Assembly (NCBI RefSeq): GCF_014203125.1
Contig: NZ_JACHIH010000001.1
Location: forward strand, 331,541 to 395,540
Length of the DNA stretch: 64,000 bases
Direction: 5' to 3'
Source: Rhodopseudomonas rhenobacensis
GTDB taxonomy: Bacteria; Pseudomonadota; Alphaproteobacteria; Rhizobiales; Xanthobacteraceae
The position numbers and the translations under genes are program-made. The first letter of the stretch is position 1; every line of letters starts with the position of its first letter. The notes beneath the pieces are model-generated. The model saw only the letters and a list, made by a program, of their open reading frames with translations, was not told the origin of the DNA and did no database searches. This document shows, one piece after another, positions 25,583 to 35,612 of the stretch.

Positions 25583-26678
25583 GCTGGCTTTCCCGACGAT
25601 GCTCGTCGTAGCGATGATAGGACGGGCTCTCCAGGATCGCGGCCTCGAGCCCGCTGGACAGCGCCCGCTGCATCAGAAGCTCCATTGCCAGGGTCTGGAT
25701 CTCGCGGATCGGCAGCGGCACGCCGCGGATGTCCGGCAGCTGCTCGACGATCTCCAGCGCGCGGGCCAGCGTCCGGCCGTCGACGCAGGCGGCGAGCAGG
25801 CCGTAGGTCATGCCGTAGAGGCCGTCGAGGCTCTTTGGAAACAGCGCCGCGGTCTCCGGACCCGGACGCGCCGCGAGCAGCTTGATCACGTCGGTGCCGG
25901 CCTGGATTTCGCGCAACACCCCGAAAAACTCGGCCGCATTCGCGGCGCCGATGCGGCCCTGCACGAACACCCGCTTGGCGCCGTCCGACAGGCTGGACTT
26001 CAGCACGTTGGAGATATCCTCCCAGCCGCGTGGAGACGCGCCGATCAGATGCTCGCCGGCGAGCTGCGCCTGGGTGTCGTCGAGCTTGTCCGGGCGGATC
26101 TTCAGATAGGCCATCACCTCGGGCGCGAAGTTGCGCTCCAGCGCGTGGGCCAGGAAGGCGTCGATCACGGTCTGCACATTGAAGTGGAACATGCGGTCGG
26201 CGAGCGCCGTGCCCATGTCGTGGCTGATCGCGCCGTGGAACGAGGCGTTGCCGGCGGCGACCACCTGCCAGCCGTCCGGCAGTTGGTAGTTGCCGACGCG
26301 GCGGTCGAGGATCAGCGAATAGGCCGAGATCTGCAGCCGCTGATCGGCGGCGGTGAGTTCGTCGAGGAACAGGATGCCGTCGTGCTGATCCGGCGAGGGC
26401 AGAAATTCCGGCGGAAACCACACCGTCTTGGCGAGCGTGTCGTCGGCATAGATCGCGCCGCGGATATCGACCGGCTCGATCGTGGTCAGCCTAAGATCGA
26501 CCAGCGGAATCCCGAAATGCTCGGCGACCTGCCGCACGATGGACGATTTTCCGACCCCGCGGGTGCCCCACAGCATCGAGGCGCGGCGTCGCAAGATGGG
26601 ATCGCCATATTGCTCCACCAGGGCCGCCTTGGCGCCGGCAATCGAGATCGGAGGAATGTTCATCGGATTACTGAGCAT
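25575..26678 (-). CDS. MoxR-type AAA+ ATPase
   Basis: 367-residue AAA+ ATPase with Walker A GTRGVGKSS near residue 38, Walker B ILFLDELTAA near 102 and sensor-1-like AAGN. These are MoxR-group features. Its start overlaps the upstream membrane-protein gene by 11 bases, with an AAGGTG ribosome site inside that gene; its end overlaps the VWA gene by 8 bases. The three are translationally linked. A second in-frame ATG lies 5 codons on but lacks a ribosome site. The likely role is ATP-driven remodelling of a target together with the VWA protein. Confidence 0.87.
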   Translation of the reverse strand: MLSNPMNIPPISIAGAKAALVEQYGDPILRRRASMLWGTRGVGKSSIVRQVAEHFGIPLVDLRLTTIEPVDIRGAIYADDTLAKTVWFPPEFLPSPDQHDGILFLDELTAADQRLQISAYSLILDRRVGNYQLPDGWQVVAAGNASFHGAISHDMGTALADRMFHFNVQTVIDAFLAHALERNFAPEVMAYLKIRPDKLDDTQAQLAGEHLIGASPRGWEDISNVLKSSLSDGAKRVFVQGRIGAANAAEFFGVLREIQAGTDVIKLLAARPGPETAALFPKSLDGLYGMTYGLLAACVDGRTLARALEIVEQLPDIRGVPLPIREIQTLAMELLMQRALSSGLEAAILESPSYHRYDEHRRESQHA

Positions 26679-27849
26679 CGAGCATCACCTTCGGTTCGGT
26701 GGACTGATTGTCCGGCAGTGGCGTTGCGGCGGCCGGGACCACGGCCGGCGCGGATGCGACGAGCGGCGGCGCGGGCATGGGCTGCGACGCGGGCGCGGGC
26801 TGCGGCGCCGGCATGGCCGCTGGCTGTGGCGCGGCGGGCCGCGCCGGCATCCAGGCCGCGGCCTTGGAGCGCCGCGGCAGCGGCGGGATTTCCAGCGGCG
26901 GGGTGTCGCGCATGCCGAAGGCGAGCATCAGCAGCAGCGGCGGCGATCCCATGATCAACAGGTTGATGATGGAGTCCTTCGGGATCTCCACAAAGGTGAG
27001 CCCGGCGGCACCGCCGATCAATGCGGCGAAGAACAGCAGCGGAATCGCGCGGCGCAGCGTCACGCCCCAGCGCGCGCGGCGCAGCGTATCGTGGAAGGCG
27101 CAGGGCGGATGCGCCAGGATCTTGCTCAGATGCGCGACGGTGCGCTGCAGCCTGGCTTCGGCTTTTTCGCTGAGATGCGGCTCGTGGCCGCGCACCTTGA
27201 GCTTGCCGTTCCAGCCGAGCTGGGTCTTGCGCAGCGGACCCCAGGCCCAGCCCATCACCGCGAGCAGATCTTCCGGCAATTCCACCCCGGGACTCTTCGG
27301 CACCAGGTCGATGTCGGCCGGATAGCCCTTCACGCTCGGGGCATGCAGGATCACCGTCAGGCACTCGACCTCGGCCTCGCCGCGGGTCAGCATCAGGTTG
27401 AGTGTCTCGGCGCCGTGCGCCGCGGCCGGGTCGCTCGGAGCAAGCCGATAACTTTGCGCGATCACGGTGTCGCCGTTGCGACGGAAATGCCGCCGCGGCG
27501 GCACCGTCTCGATCCGCTCCAGCAATTCGCCGGGGTCGGCGCCTTCGGTGGTGAGCGTGGCATGCAGGCCGCAGCGCCGCGTCAGCGTGCGGGTCAGGCG
27601 ATACAGGCCGGTGCGCGGGTTCTCCAGCAGCAGTGTCTCGCGGACGTCGGCCACCTCCGGCTCGCCGTCGCCGCTGTGGTCGATCGGCTTGAACACCAGG
27701 CGGCGATTGAGGCGGTCGCTGGCACCGAGATCGACGTGGCGCTCGCGCCGCGTGAACGGCGCGATCAGGCCGAGGATTTCATGATGCGTGAGTGGGTGCG
27801 TTGGCTTGTCATAGCCCGATCCGCCGCTCAAAAGAGTTGCCAAGCTCAT
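26668..27849 (-). CDS. Membrane protein heading the MoxR-VWA operon
   Basis: 393-residue protein. Residues 1-270 are soluble and charged with no domain I recognise. Two membrane segments follow (about 267-287 and 291-313), then a Pro/Ala-rich tail (about 330-385) of repeated PAPQPAP-like units. It is the first gene of the three-gene operon with the ATPase and VWA protein. It may anchor the complex to the inner membrane or be its client. The tail's base composition is extreme, but the reading frame stays intact. Confidence 0.75.
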   Translation of the reverse strand: MSLATLLSGGSGYDKPTHPLTHHEILGLIAPFTRRERHVDLGASDRLNRRLVFKPIDHSGDGEPEVADVRETLLLENPRTGLYRLTRTLTRRCGLHATLTTEGADPGELLERIETVPPRRHFRRNGDTVIAQSYRLAPSDPAAAHGAETLNLMLTRGEAEVECLTVILHAPSVKGYPADIDLVPKSPGVELPEDLLAVMGWAWGPLRKTQLGWNGKLKVRGHEPHLSEKAEARLQRTVAHLSKILAHPPCAFHDTLRRARWGVTLRRAIPLLFFAALIGGAAGLTFVEIPKDSIINLLIMGSPPLLLMLAFGMRDTPPLEIPPLPRRSKAAAWMPARPAAPQPAAMPAPQPAPASQPMPAPPLVASAPAVVPAAATPLPDNQSTEPKVMLDAQ

Positions 27850-28019
27850 TCCCGTTCACCGAACCCCATGTCCCGGGAGCCCGCGCGTTGCGAACTCCAC
27901 CTGATGCAAGTCGATTCCAAGAGCCTAAAGCAAGTGGCCGTCGGCGAAGGTTATCCGCAACGCCGACGATCCGTGTAGCTGGCAATTACCAAACCGCGGC
28001 GACCGCCTTCACATTCGCG

Positions 28020-29009
28020 TCATACCGGGTTTGGAACGACAACGCGGCGTGACACTTGGCCGACCTTGGCGAGGAAGGCATCGTACGCATTGGTGACCTG
28101 GCCCAACACTTCGAAGTGCGGGAAGGCGCCGGCCTCGAACACGTCGATGGTCCAGTTCAGCCGATTGGTGACGCGCTTCTTGTGGCGATAGTCGGTGAAG
28201 CTGCCCTTGGTGCCGTGCGACATCCACACCGGCATCTTCAGGGCCTGGTAGATCCGCAGGATGTCCTTGCTGAACATGTAGCCGGCGACGAAGTAGAACG
28301 CGGCGTGCTCGGCGCCGGGCTGGTGCGCGGTGATGTAGTCGTAGTCGAGCAGCGGCTCGTCGATCGTCTTCGAGCCCCAGGCGCTTTCCAGAAACTTGCG
28401 CATCACCGGGCGGAACGTCAGCAGTCCGAACACCCCGCGCTTCCACGAGGTCGCCTTCAAGCCGTCGAGCAGCCAGCGCTTGCCGAGCGTGCCGTGGGTG
28501 ACGTCGTCGCGCGCCTTGCCTTCGAAGCCGGTCGGGCTGATGAAACCGAGCGAGCGGAACGCGTCCGGCGTTTCCAGCGCCGCACGGGCCAGAAATTCGC
28601 ACGACAACGACAGCGCCAAGGCGTCGATCGGCGCGCCGCCATGGGCCTCGCGCAATTTCTCGACCGCGGCATGCACCGCGTCGGTCATGGTGCGCACGGT
28701 GTATGCGTGATCGCTGCGCTCAGACTGACCGAAGCCGGGAAGATCGAGCGCGAACACGCGGCGCTTGCCGGAGTAGAAATCGTACAGCGGCTTGACTTCG
28801 AACGCCGAGCCCGCGGCGTTGATGCTGTGGATCAGCAGCAGCGGCGGCGCATTCTCGCCTTCCGGATTCTGCCCCGCCGCGTAGGTGGCGATGCGGCCGC
28901 TGACGCTGACGATATCGGTGCGCGATCCCGCCAGCGGGTTAGCTAAGGCTGGCCCATTGTGGCCACTCTTGGCCGCTCCGGCTTCACGAAAGGCTGCTGT
29001 CTCCGACAT
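28020..29009 (-). CDS. Alpha/beta hydrolase
   Basis: 329-residue alpha/beta-hydrolase. Strand 3 and oxyanion region LLLIHSINAAGSAFE, then LDLPGFGQSERS. The nucleophile elbow reads ALSLSCEFLA, an S-x-S-x variant of GxSxG, so the first glycine is replaced. The C-terminal part has a plausible acid/His region (VWMSHGTKGSF, GAFPHFE). Family members cleave esters, epoxides or C-C bonds; the substrate is unknown. Start at ATG after AAGGATCG. It stands alone between the MoxR-VWA operon and a remnant of a HAD gene. Confidence 0.82.
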   Translation of the reverse strand: MSETAAFREAGAAKSGHNGPALANPLAGSRTDIVSVSGRIATYAAGQNPEGENAPPLLLIHSINAAGSAFEVKPLYDFYSGKRRVFALDLPGFGQSERSDHAYTVRTMTDAVHAAVEKLREAHGGAPIDALALSLSCEFLARAALETPDAFRSLGFISPTGFEGKARDDVTHGTLGKRWLLDGLKATSWKRGVFGLLTFRPVMRKFLESAWGSKTIDEPLLDYDYITAHQPGAEHAAFYFVAGYMFSKDILRIYQALKMPVWMSHGTKGSFTDYRHKKRVTNRLNWTIDVFEAGAFPHFEVLGQVTNAYDAFLAKVGQVSRRVVVPNPV

Positions 29010-29345
29010 CGTGCGATCCTTCTGAAACAAATTCGATGATCACACAAAGGATGAAAGAGCAGAACAGTTCCAGCTTGGGAACGACTCTTTTGCGGCTTCT
29101 GTCGTTTTGGTATCACCTTACAGCGCGCGCGCGGTTTCCAGCTAACTACGCGGTCAAAGTGTCAGGTCGCGACAACACGAAATCGCGCGATCCGTCAGCT
29201 TCGCCTGACAAAACTGCAGCGCCGAACTGGTAACGCTACGAGTGATCACGAATCACAGCGCGGTGACCGCGCCGTTGACGCGAGGCTTGGCGGTTCAGCG
29301 ATCGCGCAACAGCATCCCGGTCGCGGCTTCGCGTTCGGCGATCGC
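29010..29345. other. Intergenic region before the HAD remnant
   Basis: 336 bases upstream of the alpha/beta hydrolase gene. It has lower GC than its surroundings near 29030-29200 and should hold the hydrolase promoter. I see no repeat copy, RNA gene or convincing coding frame. Confidence 0.4.
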
Positions 29346-29489
29346 GATCCGCGGATCTATCAGCAGAGGGTGGAGGCGCTCGGCATCGATCCGAAGGCGT
29401 GCGTCGATCTCGACGACATCGGCATCAATCTGAAGCCGGCGCGTGCGCTCGGCATGACCACCATCGAGCTGCTGGACGCGGGCCGGGAG
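29346..29489 (+). pseudogene. C-terminal remnant of a HAD-superfamily hydrolase gene
   Basis: Reading GAT-CCG-CGG onward gives DPRIYQQRVEALGIDPKAC, then VDLDDIGINLKPARALGMTTI and ELLDAGREL. This is the C-terminal part of HAD-IA phosphatases: the motif III/IV region, usually KPDPRIY...FLDD...NLKPARALGM. The N-terminal two-thirds of the gene (including the nucleophile DxD motif) is absent, with no ribosome site. The frame runs into the end of tex, whose stop lies at 29490-29492. It is best read as the surviving tail of a deleted gene. Confidence 0.6.
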
Positions 29490-31874
29490 CTAGCGCCGGC
29501 CGGGCTTGTCGGGCTTGCCCTTCTCGTTGGCGCGCGCAAAGGCTTCGGCGAACGCGCCGCCGCCACTGGACGGCTGTTGCTTCTTCGGCGCGTAGGCGGC
29601 GACGGTGGACTTGCTGGCGCCGCCGCGCGGCGCGGCCTGCACGCGGTCGGCCTTGGCGCCGACCTCGTCGTCGAGCCGCAGGCTGAGCGCGATGCGTTTG
29701 CGCGCGACGTCGACCTCGAGCACCTTGACCTTGACGATGTCGCCGGGCTTCACCACTTCGCGCGGGTCCTTGATGAAGCTGCGCGACATCGCCGAAATGT
29801 GGACGAGGCCGTCCTGGTGCACGCCGATGTCGACGAAGGCGCCGAACGCCGCGACGTTGGTGACGGCCCCCTCTAGCACCATGCCGGGCTTCAGGTCCTT
29901 CAGGGTCTCGACGCCCTCCATGAACACTGCCGCCTTGAAGGCGGGGCGCGGATCGCGGCCGGGCTTTTCCAACTCGCGCAAAATGTCGGTCACGGTCGGC
30001 AGGCCGAAATGCTCGTCGACGAAATTCTGCGGCCTGACCTGGCGCAGCGCCTCGGCATTGCCGATCAGCGCCTTGATGTCGCTCTTGGTGGCTTCGAGAA
30101 TTTTGCGCACCACCGGATAGGCTTCCGGATGCACGCCCGACGCGTCGAGCGGATCCTTGCCGTTCTGAATCCGCAGGAACCCGGCGCATTGCTCGAACGC
30201 CTTCGGCCCGAGCCGCGGCACCTTCTTCAAGGCGCTGCGCGAATCAAACGGGCCGTTGGCGTCGCGGTGCTGCACGATGGATTGCGCCAAGCCCGCGCCG
30301 ATGCCGGACACTCGCGCCAGCAGCGGCGCCGAGGCGGTGTTGGCGTCGACGCCGACCGCGTTGACGCAGTCTTCCACCACGGCGTCGAGCGAGCGCGACA
30401 GTTTCGCTTCGCCGAGGTCGTGCTGATATTGGCCGACGCCGATCGACTTCGGATCGATCTTGACGAGCTCAGCGAGTGGATCCTGCAGCCGTCGCGCAAT
30501 CGACACCGCGCCGCGCAAGGTCACGTCGAGCTCGGGCAATTCCTCCGAGGCGAAGGCCGAGGCCGAATACACCGAGGCGCCGGCTTCCGACACCACGATC
30601 TTCGACATCTTCAGTTCGGGCAACAGCTTCACCAGTTCGGTGGCGAGCTTGTCGGTCTCGCGCGAGGCGGTGCCGTTGCCGATCGAGATCAGTTCGACGC
30701 GGTGCTCGCGGGCGAGCTTGCCGAGGATCGCCAGCGCCTCGTCCCAGCGCCGCTGCGGCTCGTGCGGGAAGATCGCCGTGGTGGCGACCACCTTGCCGGT
30801 GGCGTCGACCACCGCGACCTTGACGCCGGTGCGGAAGCCGGGATCGAGCCCCATCGTGGTGCGCGCGCCGGCCGGCGCCGCCAGCAGCAGGTCGCGCAGA
30901 TTGGAGGCGAACACCCGCACCGCTTCCTGCTCGGCCGCGGTCCACAGCCGCATCCGAAGATCGATGTTGAGATGCACCTGGATCTTGGTGCGCCAGGCCC
31001 AGCGCACGGTGTCGATCAGCCAGCGATCGCCGGGGCGGCCGCGATCGCTCACCGCGAACCTGTTCATGATGCGCAGCTCATAAGAGCCGACCGTCGCCGA
31101 CGTTGCACCCGGCGCGACCACTTCGGGCTGGATCGAGAGGTCGAGCACTTCTTCCTTTTCGCCGCGGAACATCGCCAGAATCCGGTGCGACGGCAATTTA
31201 TGTAAGGGCTCGGAGAAGTCGAAGTAATCGGAGAACTTCGCGCCGTCGTCCTTCTTGTTGTCGCGCTGCTTCGACACCATCACGCCGTTCGACCACATCA
31301 ATTCGCGCAACGAGCCGATCAGGTCGGCGTCTTCGGCGAAGCGTTCGACCAGAATCGCGCGCGCGCCGTCGAGCGCCGCCGCGACATCGGCGACCAGCTT
31401 GTCGGCGTCGACGAACGGCGCGGCAACGGCTTGCGGATCATTCTCCGGCTGCGTCAGCAACATTTCGGCGAGCGGCGCGAGCCCGGCCTCGCGGGCGATC
31501 TCCGCCTTGGTGCGGCGCTTCGGCTTGAACGGCAGATAGATGTCTTCGAGCCGGCCCTTGCTGTCGGCGGCCATGATGGCGGCCTCGAGCGCGGCGTCGA
31601 GCTTGCCTTGTTCGCGCACCGAATTGAGAATAGCACTTCGGCGTTCTTCCAACTCGCGCAGATAGTTCAGCCGCTCTTCCAGGGTGCGCAGCTGCGCGTC
31701 GTCGAGCGCGCCGGTGGCTTCCTTGCGGTAGCGCGCCACGAACGGCACGGTGGCGCCGCCATCGAGCAGATCGACCGCCGCCTGCACCTGCTGCTCGCGC
31801 ACGCCGAGTTCTTCCGCGATCTGTCGATTGATATTTGCCACGCGCGAATCTTTCTTCGAAGAGGGGTCGTTCAC
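29490..31874 (-). CDS. tex: Tex-family RNA-binding transcription accessory protein
   Basis: 794-residue Tex/YhgF protein. Order: helical N-terminal domain ([16 protein letters not shown] near residue 45), YqgF/RNase H-like domain ([16 protein letters not shown] near 355), helix-hairpin-helix part ([18 protein letters not shown] near 530), and C-terminal S1 RNA-binding domain ([21 protein letters not shown] near 655). A Gly/Ser/Lys-rich tail follows. Tex binds nucleic acid and modulates transcription; it is widely conserved. It appears to be a single-gene unit on the minus strand. Confidence 0.93.
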   Translation of the reverse strand: MNDPSSKKDSRVANINRQIAEELGVREQQVQAAVDLLDGGATVPFVARYRKEATGALDDAQLRTLEERLNYLRELEERRSAILNSVREQGKLDAALEAAIMAADSKGRLEDIYLPFKPKRRTKAEIAREAGLAPLAEMLLTQPENDPQAVAAPFVDADKLVADVAAALDGARAILVERFAEDADLIGSLRELMWSNGVMVSKQRDNKKDDGAKFSDYFDFSEPLHKLPSHRILAMFRGEKEEVLDLSIQPEVVAPGATSATVGSYELRIMNRFAVSDRGRPGDRWLIDTVRWAWRTKIQVHLNIDLRMRLWTAAEQEAVRVFASNLRDLLLAAPAGARTTMGLDPGFRTGVKVAVVDATGKVVATTAIFPHEPQRRWDEALAILGKLAREHRVELISIGNGTASRETDKLATELVKLLPELKMSKIVVSEAGASVYSASAFASEELPELDVTLRGAVSIARRLQDPLAELVKIDPKSIGVGQYQHDLGEAKLSRSLDAVVEDCVNAVGVDANTASAPLLARVSGIGAGLAQSIVQHRDANGPFDSRSALKKVPRLGPKAFEQCAGFLRIQNGKDPLDASGVHPEAYPVVRKILEATKSDIKALIGNAEALRQVRPQNFVDEHFGLPTVTDILRELEKPGRDPRPAFKAAVFMEGVETLKDLKPGMVLEGAVTNVAAFGAFVDIGVHQDGLVHISAMSRSFIKDPREVVKPGDIVKVKVLEVDVARKRIALSLRLDDEVGAKADRVQAAPRGGASKSTVAAYAPKKQQPSSGGGAFAEAFARANEKGKPDKPGRR

Positions 31875-32069
31875 CAGGGTGTCGCTTATGGACCGAGGCC
31901 GGTTCGGACATCAAGCCTGCCGCGGCGTCGTCCCGTCCGCTGTGGACGGCGCGGCGCCGCGCGCGGCATGCCCGCGATTTGATCACCAGATCATCGCAGC
32001 ATTGCGGCAAAAGATAATGCTAGATCGACGCCGCCGAACTGTGTAGACGGACGTTCCTTTTCAGGAGCG

Positions 32070-33326
32070 ATGATGTCGGCGTGCGGACTTGACTTTGGAA
32101 CGTCGAACACGACGCTCGGCACCATCATCGACCAGGTTCCGGTGCTCTGCGCGCTGGAAGCCGACCACACCACGATTCCGAGCGCGATCTTCTACGGCGC
32201 CGACCGCAGCGTGCTGATCGGACGCCGCGCAATCGACGCCTATGTGGAGGGCGTGCACGGCCGGCTGATGCGCAGCCTGAAATCGGTGCTCGGCACCTCG
32301 CTGATCGACGAGACCACCATGGTCGGCCGGCAGCGGCAGAGTTTTCGCGACGTCATCGGCTATTATCTCGGCGCGGTGAAGCGGCGCGCCGAGCAGGCCA
32401 CCGGGCGCCCCTTACGCAATCTGGTGCACGGCCGCCCGGTGCATTTCGTCGACAATTCGCCTGAGGCCGATCGGCGGGCGGAGGCGACGCTGCGCGACAT
32501 CGCGCGCGAGCTCGGTTTTGAGGACGTCACCTTCCAGTTCGAGCCGATCGCCGCGGCGCTGGATTACGAACGCGAGGTCACAGGCGAAGAGATCGCGCTG
32601 ATCGCCGACATCGGCGGCGGCACCTCGGATTTTTCGATCGTGCGGCTCTCGCCGCAGCGGCATCTGAAGACCGACCGCAAGGCGGATATTCTGGCCAATG
32701 ACGGCGTCCGGATCGGCGGCACCGATTTCGACCGCCAGCTGTCGCTCGGCGTGATCATGCCGCTGTTCGGCTATCGCAGCCCGATGCTGCGCGCCGGGCT
32801 CGACGTGCCGTCGCGCTATTTCCACGAACTGTCGACCTGGTCGGACATCAACAAGATGTACGACCCGAAAGTGACGACCGAGCTGCGGCAGATCCGCCGC
32901 GAGGCCAGAGAGCCGGAGCTGCTCGATCGTCTGCTGCGGGTGGTCGACGAGCAGCGCGGCCACACGCTGGCGATGGAGGTCGAAGCCGCCAAGATCGAAC
33001 TCGCGGGCGCGACGCAGGCCGCCATTCCGCTTGAGTGGGTCGAGCCGGATCTCGCGGTGACGATCGGCCGGCCGCAACTGGTGCAGCACACGCGGCTGTT
33101 GGCCGAGCGGATCGCGTCCCGGATCAAGCTGTGCCTGGCGCACGCGCAGCTCGAGGCCAGCGCGATCGACGCGGTGTTTCTCACCGGCGGCTCGGTGCGG
33201 CTCGCCCATGTCCGCAAGGCGATGACCAAGGTGCTGCCGGACGCCCGGATCGTCGAGGGCGACACTTTCGGCGCGGTCGGCAAGGGGCTGACCATCGAGG
33301 CCGGGCGGCGCTACGGGACGGGTTAG
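32070..33326 (+). CDS. Hsp70-family chaperone-like protein (YegD type)
   Basis: 418-residue actin-fold ATPase. Phosphate-1 motif GLDFGTSNTTLG at the start, phosphate-2 IADIGGGTSDFSI near residue 182, adenosine motif LTGGSVRLAHVRK near 372. It lacks the C-terminal peptide-binding domain of DnaK, as in YegD. Two ATGs (32070 and 32073) follow CAGGAG. It is a single gene flanked by tex (divergent) and a repeat. Its client proteins are unknown. Confidence 0.88.
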   Translation: MMSACGLDFGTSNTTLGTIIDQVPVLCALEADHTTIPSAIFYGADRSVLIGRRAIDAYVEGVHGRLMRSLKSVLGTSLIDETTMVGRQRQSFRDVIGYYLGAVKRRAEQATGRPLRNLVHGRPVHFVDNSPEADRRAEATLRDIARELGFEDVTFQFEPIAAALDYEREVTGEEIALIADIGGGTSDFSIVRLSPQRHLKTDRKADILANDGVRIGGTDFDRQLSLGVIMPLFGYRSPMLRAGLDVPSRYFHELSTWSDINKMYDPKVTTELRQIRREAREPELLDRLLRVVDEQRGHTLAMEVEAAKIELAGATQAAIPLEWVEPDLAVTIGRPQLVQHTRLLAERIASRIKLCLAHAQLEASAIDAVFLTGGSVRLAHVRKAMTKVLPDARIVEGDTFGAVGKGLTIEAGRRYGTG

Positions 33327-33384
33327 CTTAGTTTGCGCAATCGCCGCGACGTGCCATGGAGGCTGCGCCTCACAGCTACTGGCC

Positions 33385-33508
33385 GTCATTCCGGGGCGCG
33401 AGAGCGAAGCTCGAGCGAACCCGGAATCTCGCTGCGGGCACGGTGCTAACCCCGTTGCGAGATTCCGGATTCGCGCGCCGCTGACGCGGCTTGCGCCCCG
33501 GAAGGACG
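33385..33508. repeat. Dispersed inverted repeat, GTCATTCCGGGGCGCGAG family
   Basis: Copy of the family at 15651-15774, almost identical in its left arm; the right arm has one change (GGAAGGAC for GGAATGAC). Between converging genes. Confidence 0.9.
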
Positions 33509-33552
33509 GCCTTTTTTGGTGAAGCGAAATGAGCGCGATCGGCTGCGCCCGC

Positions 33553-34215
33553 CTACAGCCCGCGCAGCCGCTCGGCGTCGGTCAACCGCGCCGAGTAGCT
33601 CTTGATGGTGTAGAGCGCGGCGACCGGATTGTGCCCGAGCACGCGGTCCTTGACGATCAGCACCGTCACCGGCGCCTGCGAGTGGCGGATGAACAGCGAG
33701 TCGTGGCCGACGCACAGCCCGATGATGACGTTGAGGTCGGTCGATTGGCCGTTGAGCACCTGCGCCTGCAGCGCCGGATTGCACGCCGCCTCGAAGCCGC
33801 CCTTGCGGATCTTCAACTCGTCCGGCACGCCGATCGCGGTCTTGTCGACCGAGCCGATTTTGCAGGCCACCGTATAGGGCTCGAAGCCGGCGAGCCGCAC
33901 GATCTTGGCGAAGGTGCGGGCCTCCTCGATCAACCCGACGCAGGAGGCGACGCCGATCTTCTTGGCCTTGATCCGCCGCGCAAACGCCAGCGTCTCCTCG
34001 ACCCTCGTCAGCTTGCCGTAATACAGCCCCTCGACTTCGGCGGCGGCGTGCGCGAAGGCCGCGTCGGCACCGTCGCCGCGATAGAGGTCGCAGACCTCGC
34101 CGACCGCGTCGGCGTCGAGCTGCTTGGTGAGGCAGAATTCCGGAAAGGTCTTGTCCTGATAGTTGCAGGCGGTCCGGGTGCATTCCGAACAGCTCGGCTC
34201 CGAGATCTTCGACAT
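33553..34215 (-). CDS. DUF1847-like metal-binding protein
   Basis: 220-residue protein. The N-terminus carries a cysteine cluster (SCSECTRTACNYQ, then FCLT) that could bind an iron-sulfur cluster or zinc. Further conserved cysteines lie at ASCVGLIEE, VACKIGSVDK and GLCVGHDSLF, a pattern of the DUF1847 family as I recall. It fits a cytoplasmic metal/redox protein. The frame is open from 34272, but MSKISEP after a GGA site is the likely start. Alone on its strand, with the PhyH-like gene upstream separated by a terminator. Confidence 0.75.
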   Translation of the reverse strand: MSKISEPSCSECTRTACNYQDKTFPEFCLTKQLDADAVGEVCDLYRGDGADAAFAHAAAEVEGLYYGKLTRVEETLAFARRIKAKKIGVASCVGLIEEARTFAKIVRLAGFEPYTVACKIGSVDKTAIGVPDELKIRKGGFEAACNPALQAQVLNGQSTDLNVIIGLCVGHDSLFIRHSQAPVTVLIVKDRVLGHNPVAALYTIKSYSARLTDAERLRGL

Positions 34216-34390
34216 CACATGCGTCCGATTGAGATTCAAAAGCGCCGGCGCATGAGACAAACAGATCAGCATCGCGTCGGCATTTCGTCTGCGGTGAATG
34301 TGACCGAAGCGGCGCCGTGGTCAATGGAATGACTTGGCGAAATACTGCGGCCGGCAGCTGGTTTGTTCCGTCCGCCACGACGCGCGCAGA

Positions 34391-34420
34391 TAAAAAAACG
34401 GACAGGCGATCGGCCTGTCC
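34391..34420 (-). terminator. Rho-independent terminator of the PhyH-like gene
   Basis: Perfect 10-bp stem (ACGGACAGGC / GCCTGTCCGT) with a 5-base loop; read on the minus strand it ends in a run of six T. It lies 31 bases after the stop codon of the gene at 34452-35543. Confidence 0.9.
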
Positions 34421-34451
34421 GTTTGGTGTCGAATCGCCGCGACGAAAAGCG

Positions 34452-35543
34452 TCAGCGCGCAAGCTCGGTCAGCTTGAGCACGACGGCTGTGCGGCGGCCG
34501 GCGCTGACGATGCCGTCGCGATGGATGCCGGTCGGATCGTACAGCACCGCGCTTTCCTCGTCGCTGGTGACGCGCCACTGGTCGTCGAGGATCGAGCGGG
34601 CGTAGTCGTTTTCGGCGACCAGGTCGGCCCCGAACGAGGCCTTGCGGCGCCAGCCTTCCGGCAGCGCGAAGAACAGTTCGCGGGCGCTCGGCGCGGTCGA
34701 GGACAGCCCGGCGAAGTCGTTGGCGCGGCGCACCAGGCCGTCCCAGAGTCCCTTGGCGGCGCGCTGGCTGCCCGGCACGTAACTCAGCGGCCCGTTGGCG
34801 GGGCCGGTGTCGCCGAGATAGATCACCAGCTTCAAGAGGTTGCCGCTGGTGTCGATGTGAAAGTGCTTGGTGGCCGAGGAATCCACCCCGACATCGGCGA
34901 ATTCCGACGCGCCTTCGACCGGATCGTTGATCTGCACCGCCAGATGGCCGACGCCGACCGGGCGCTTCAGATAGGCGCTCGCCGCCTCCAGCACGCCGAG
35001 ATCGGCCGCGGTCTGGTTGAACGACTTGTAGATCTCGCCATTGGTTTCGGGATCGAGCCAGAGCCGGGCCTCCTCGGCATCCGCCGCGATCGCCGGCTTC
35101 AGCGCCAGCCGCTGCTCCAGGATGGTGATGTGCGGGGCGAGCTCTGTGCGGATTTCCAACAGCTTGTCGGGCGCGATGCGGACGCCGGCGACGCCGTCGC
35201 GCTCCAGCGGCGCCAGGATGTTGGCGCCGCGCTCGGTCTTCGGCTGATAGGCTTTGCCGGCGGCGAGCCGGCTCAGTCGCTGCAGGATGATCAGCCGCAG
35301 ATAGACCGGCAGATGGCGCAGGATCCAGCCGAGCTTCGGCTCGCCGGCGGGCGGGCGCGGCAGGTTTTCGGCGTCGATCAGCCGCCGGGCGACCGCCAGG
35401 ATCAGCCCATAGGCGAAATAGGTCACCGCCTTGAGACGGGAGCCGAGCTGCGCCATCGGCAGGACGCGGCCGTAGGCGGGATGCTTGTCGTAATCGACCA
35501 CCGGGAGCTGGTCGAATTGATAGGTTTTCGCTTCGGATCGCAT
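34452..35543 (-). CDS. Phytanoyl-CoA-dioxygenase-like (2OG-Fe(II) fold) protein
   Basis: 363-residue protein whose second half looks like a PhyH-type 2-oxoglutarate/iron oxygenase: HxD iron motif in KHFHIDTSGNLLK near residue 229, VPGSQ, and a distal His-Arg in TGIHRDGIVSAGRRTAVV near 340. The first 100 residues are basic and hydrophobic with no known domain. It ends in a strong terminator. A TTG-N8-CAA palindrome 190 bases upstream suggests FixK/FNR control. The substrate is not known. Confidence 0.75.
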   Translation of the reverse strand: MRSEAKTYQFDQLPVVDYDKHPAYGRVLPMAQLGSRLKAVTYFAYGLILAVARRLIDAENLPRPPAGEPKLGWILRHLPVYLRLIILQRLSRLAAGKAYQPKTERGANILAPLERDGVAGVRIAPDKLLEIRTELAPHITILEQRLALKPAIAADAEEARLWLDPETNGEIYKSFNQTAADLGVLEAASAYLKRPVGVGHLAVQINDPVEGASEFADVGVDSSATKHFHIDTSGNLLKLVIYLGDTGPANGPLSYVPGSQRAAKGLWDGLVRRANDFAGLSSTAPSARELFFALPEGWRRKASFGADLVAENDYARSILDDQWRVTSDEESAVLYDPTGIHRDGIVSAGRRTAVVLKLTELAR

Positions 35544-35612
35544 TGGTCGCCCCTTTTGAATCCAACCGGTGCCGTTGAAGCACAGAGAATATGATGGATG
35601 TGGTGGGGCTAT

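Noticed and set aside
22340..25885. 1181-codon open frame on the plus strand
   Set aside because: It is antisense to the CoA-transferase and VWA genes, is rich in Arg/His/Gly/Gln, and has no domain. It is a high-GC shadow frame, as are the other long antisense frames (19735-21381, 49163-51808, 57101-58825, 59422-61332).
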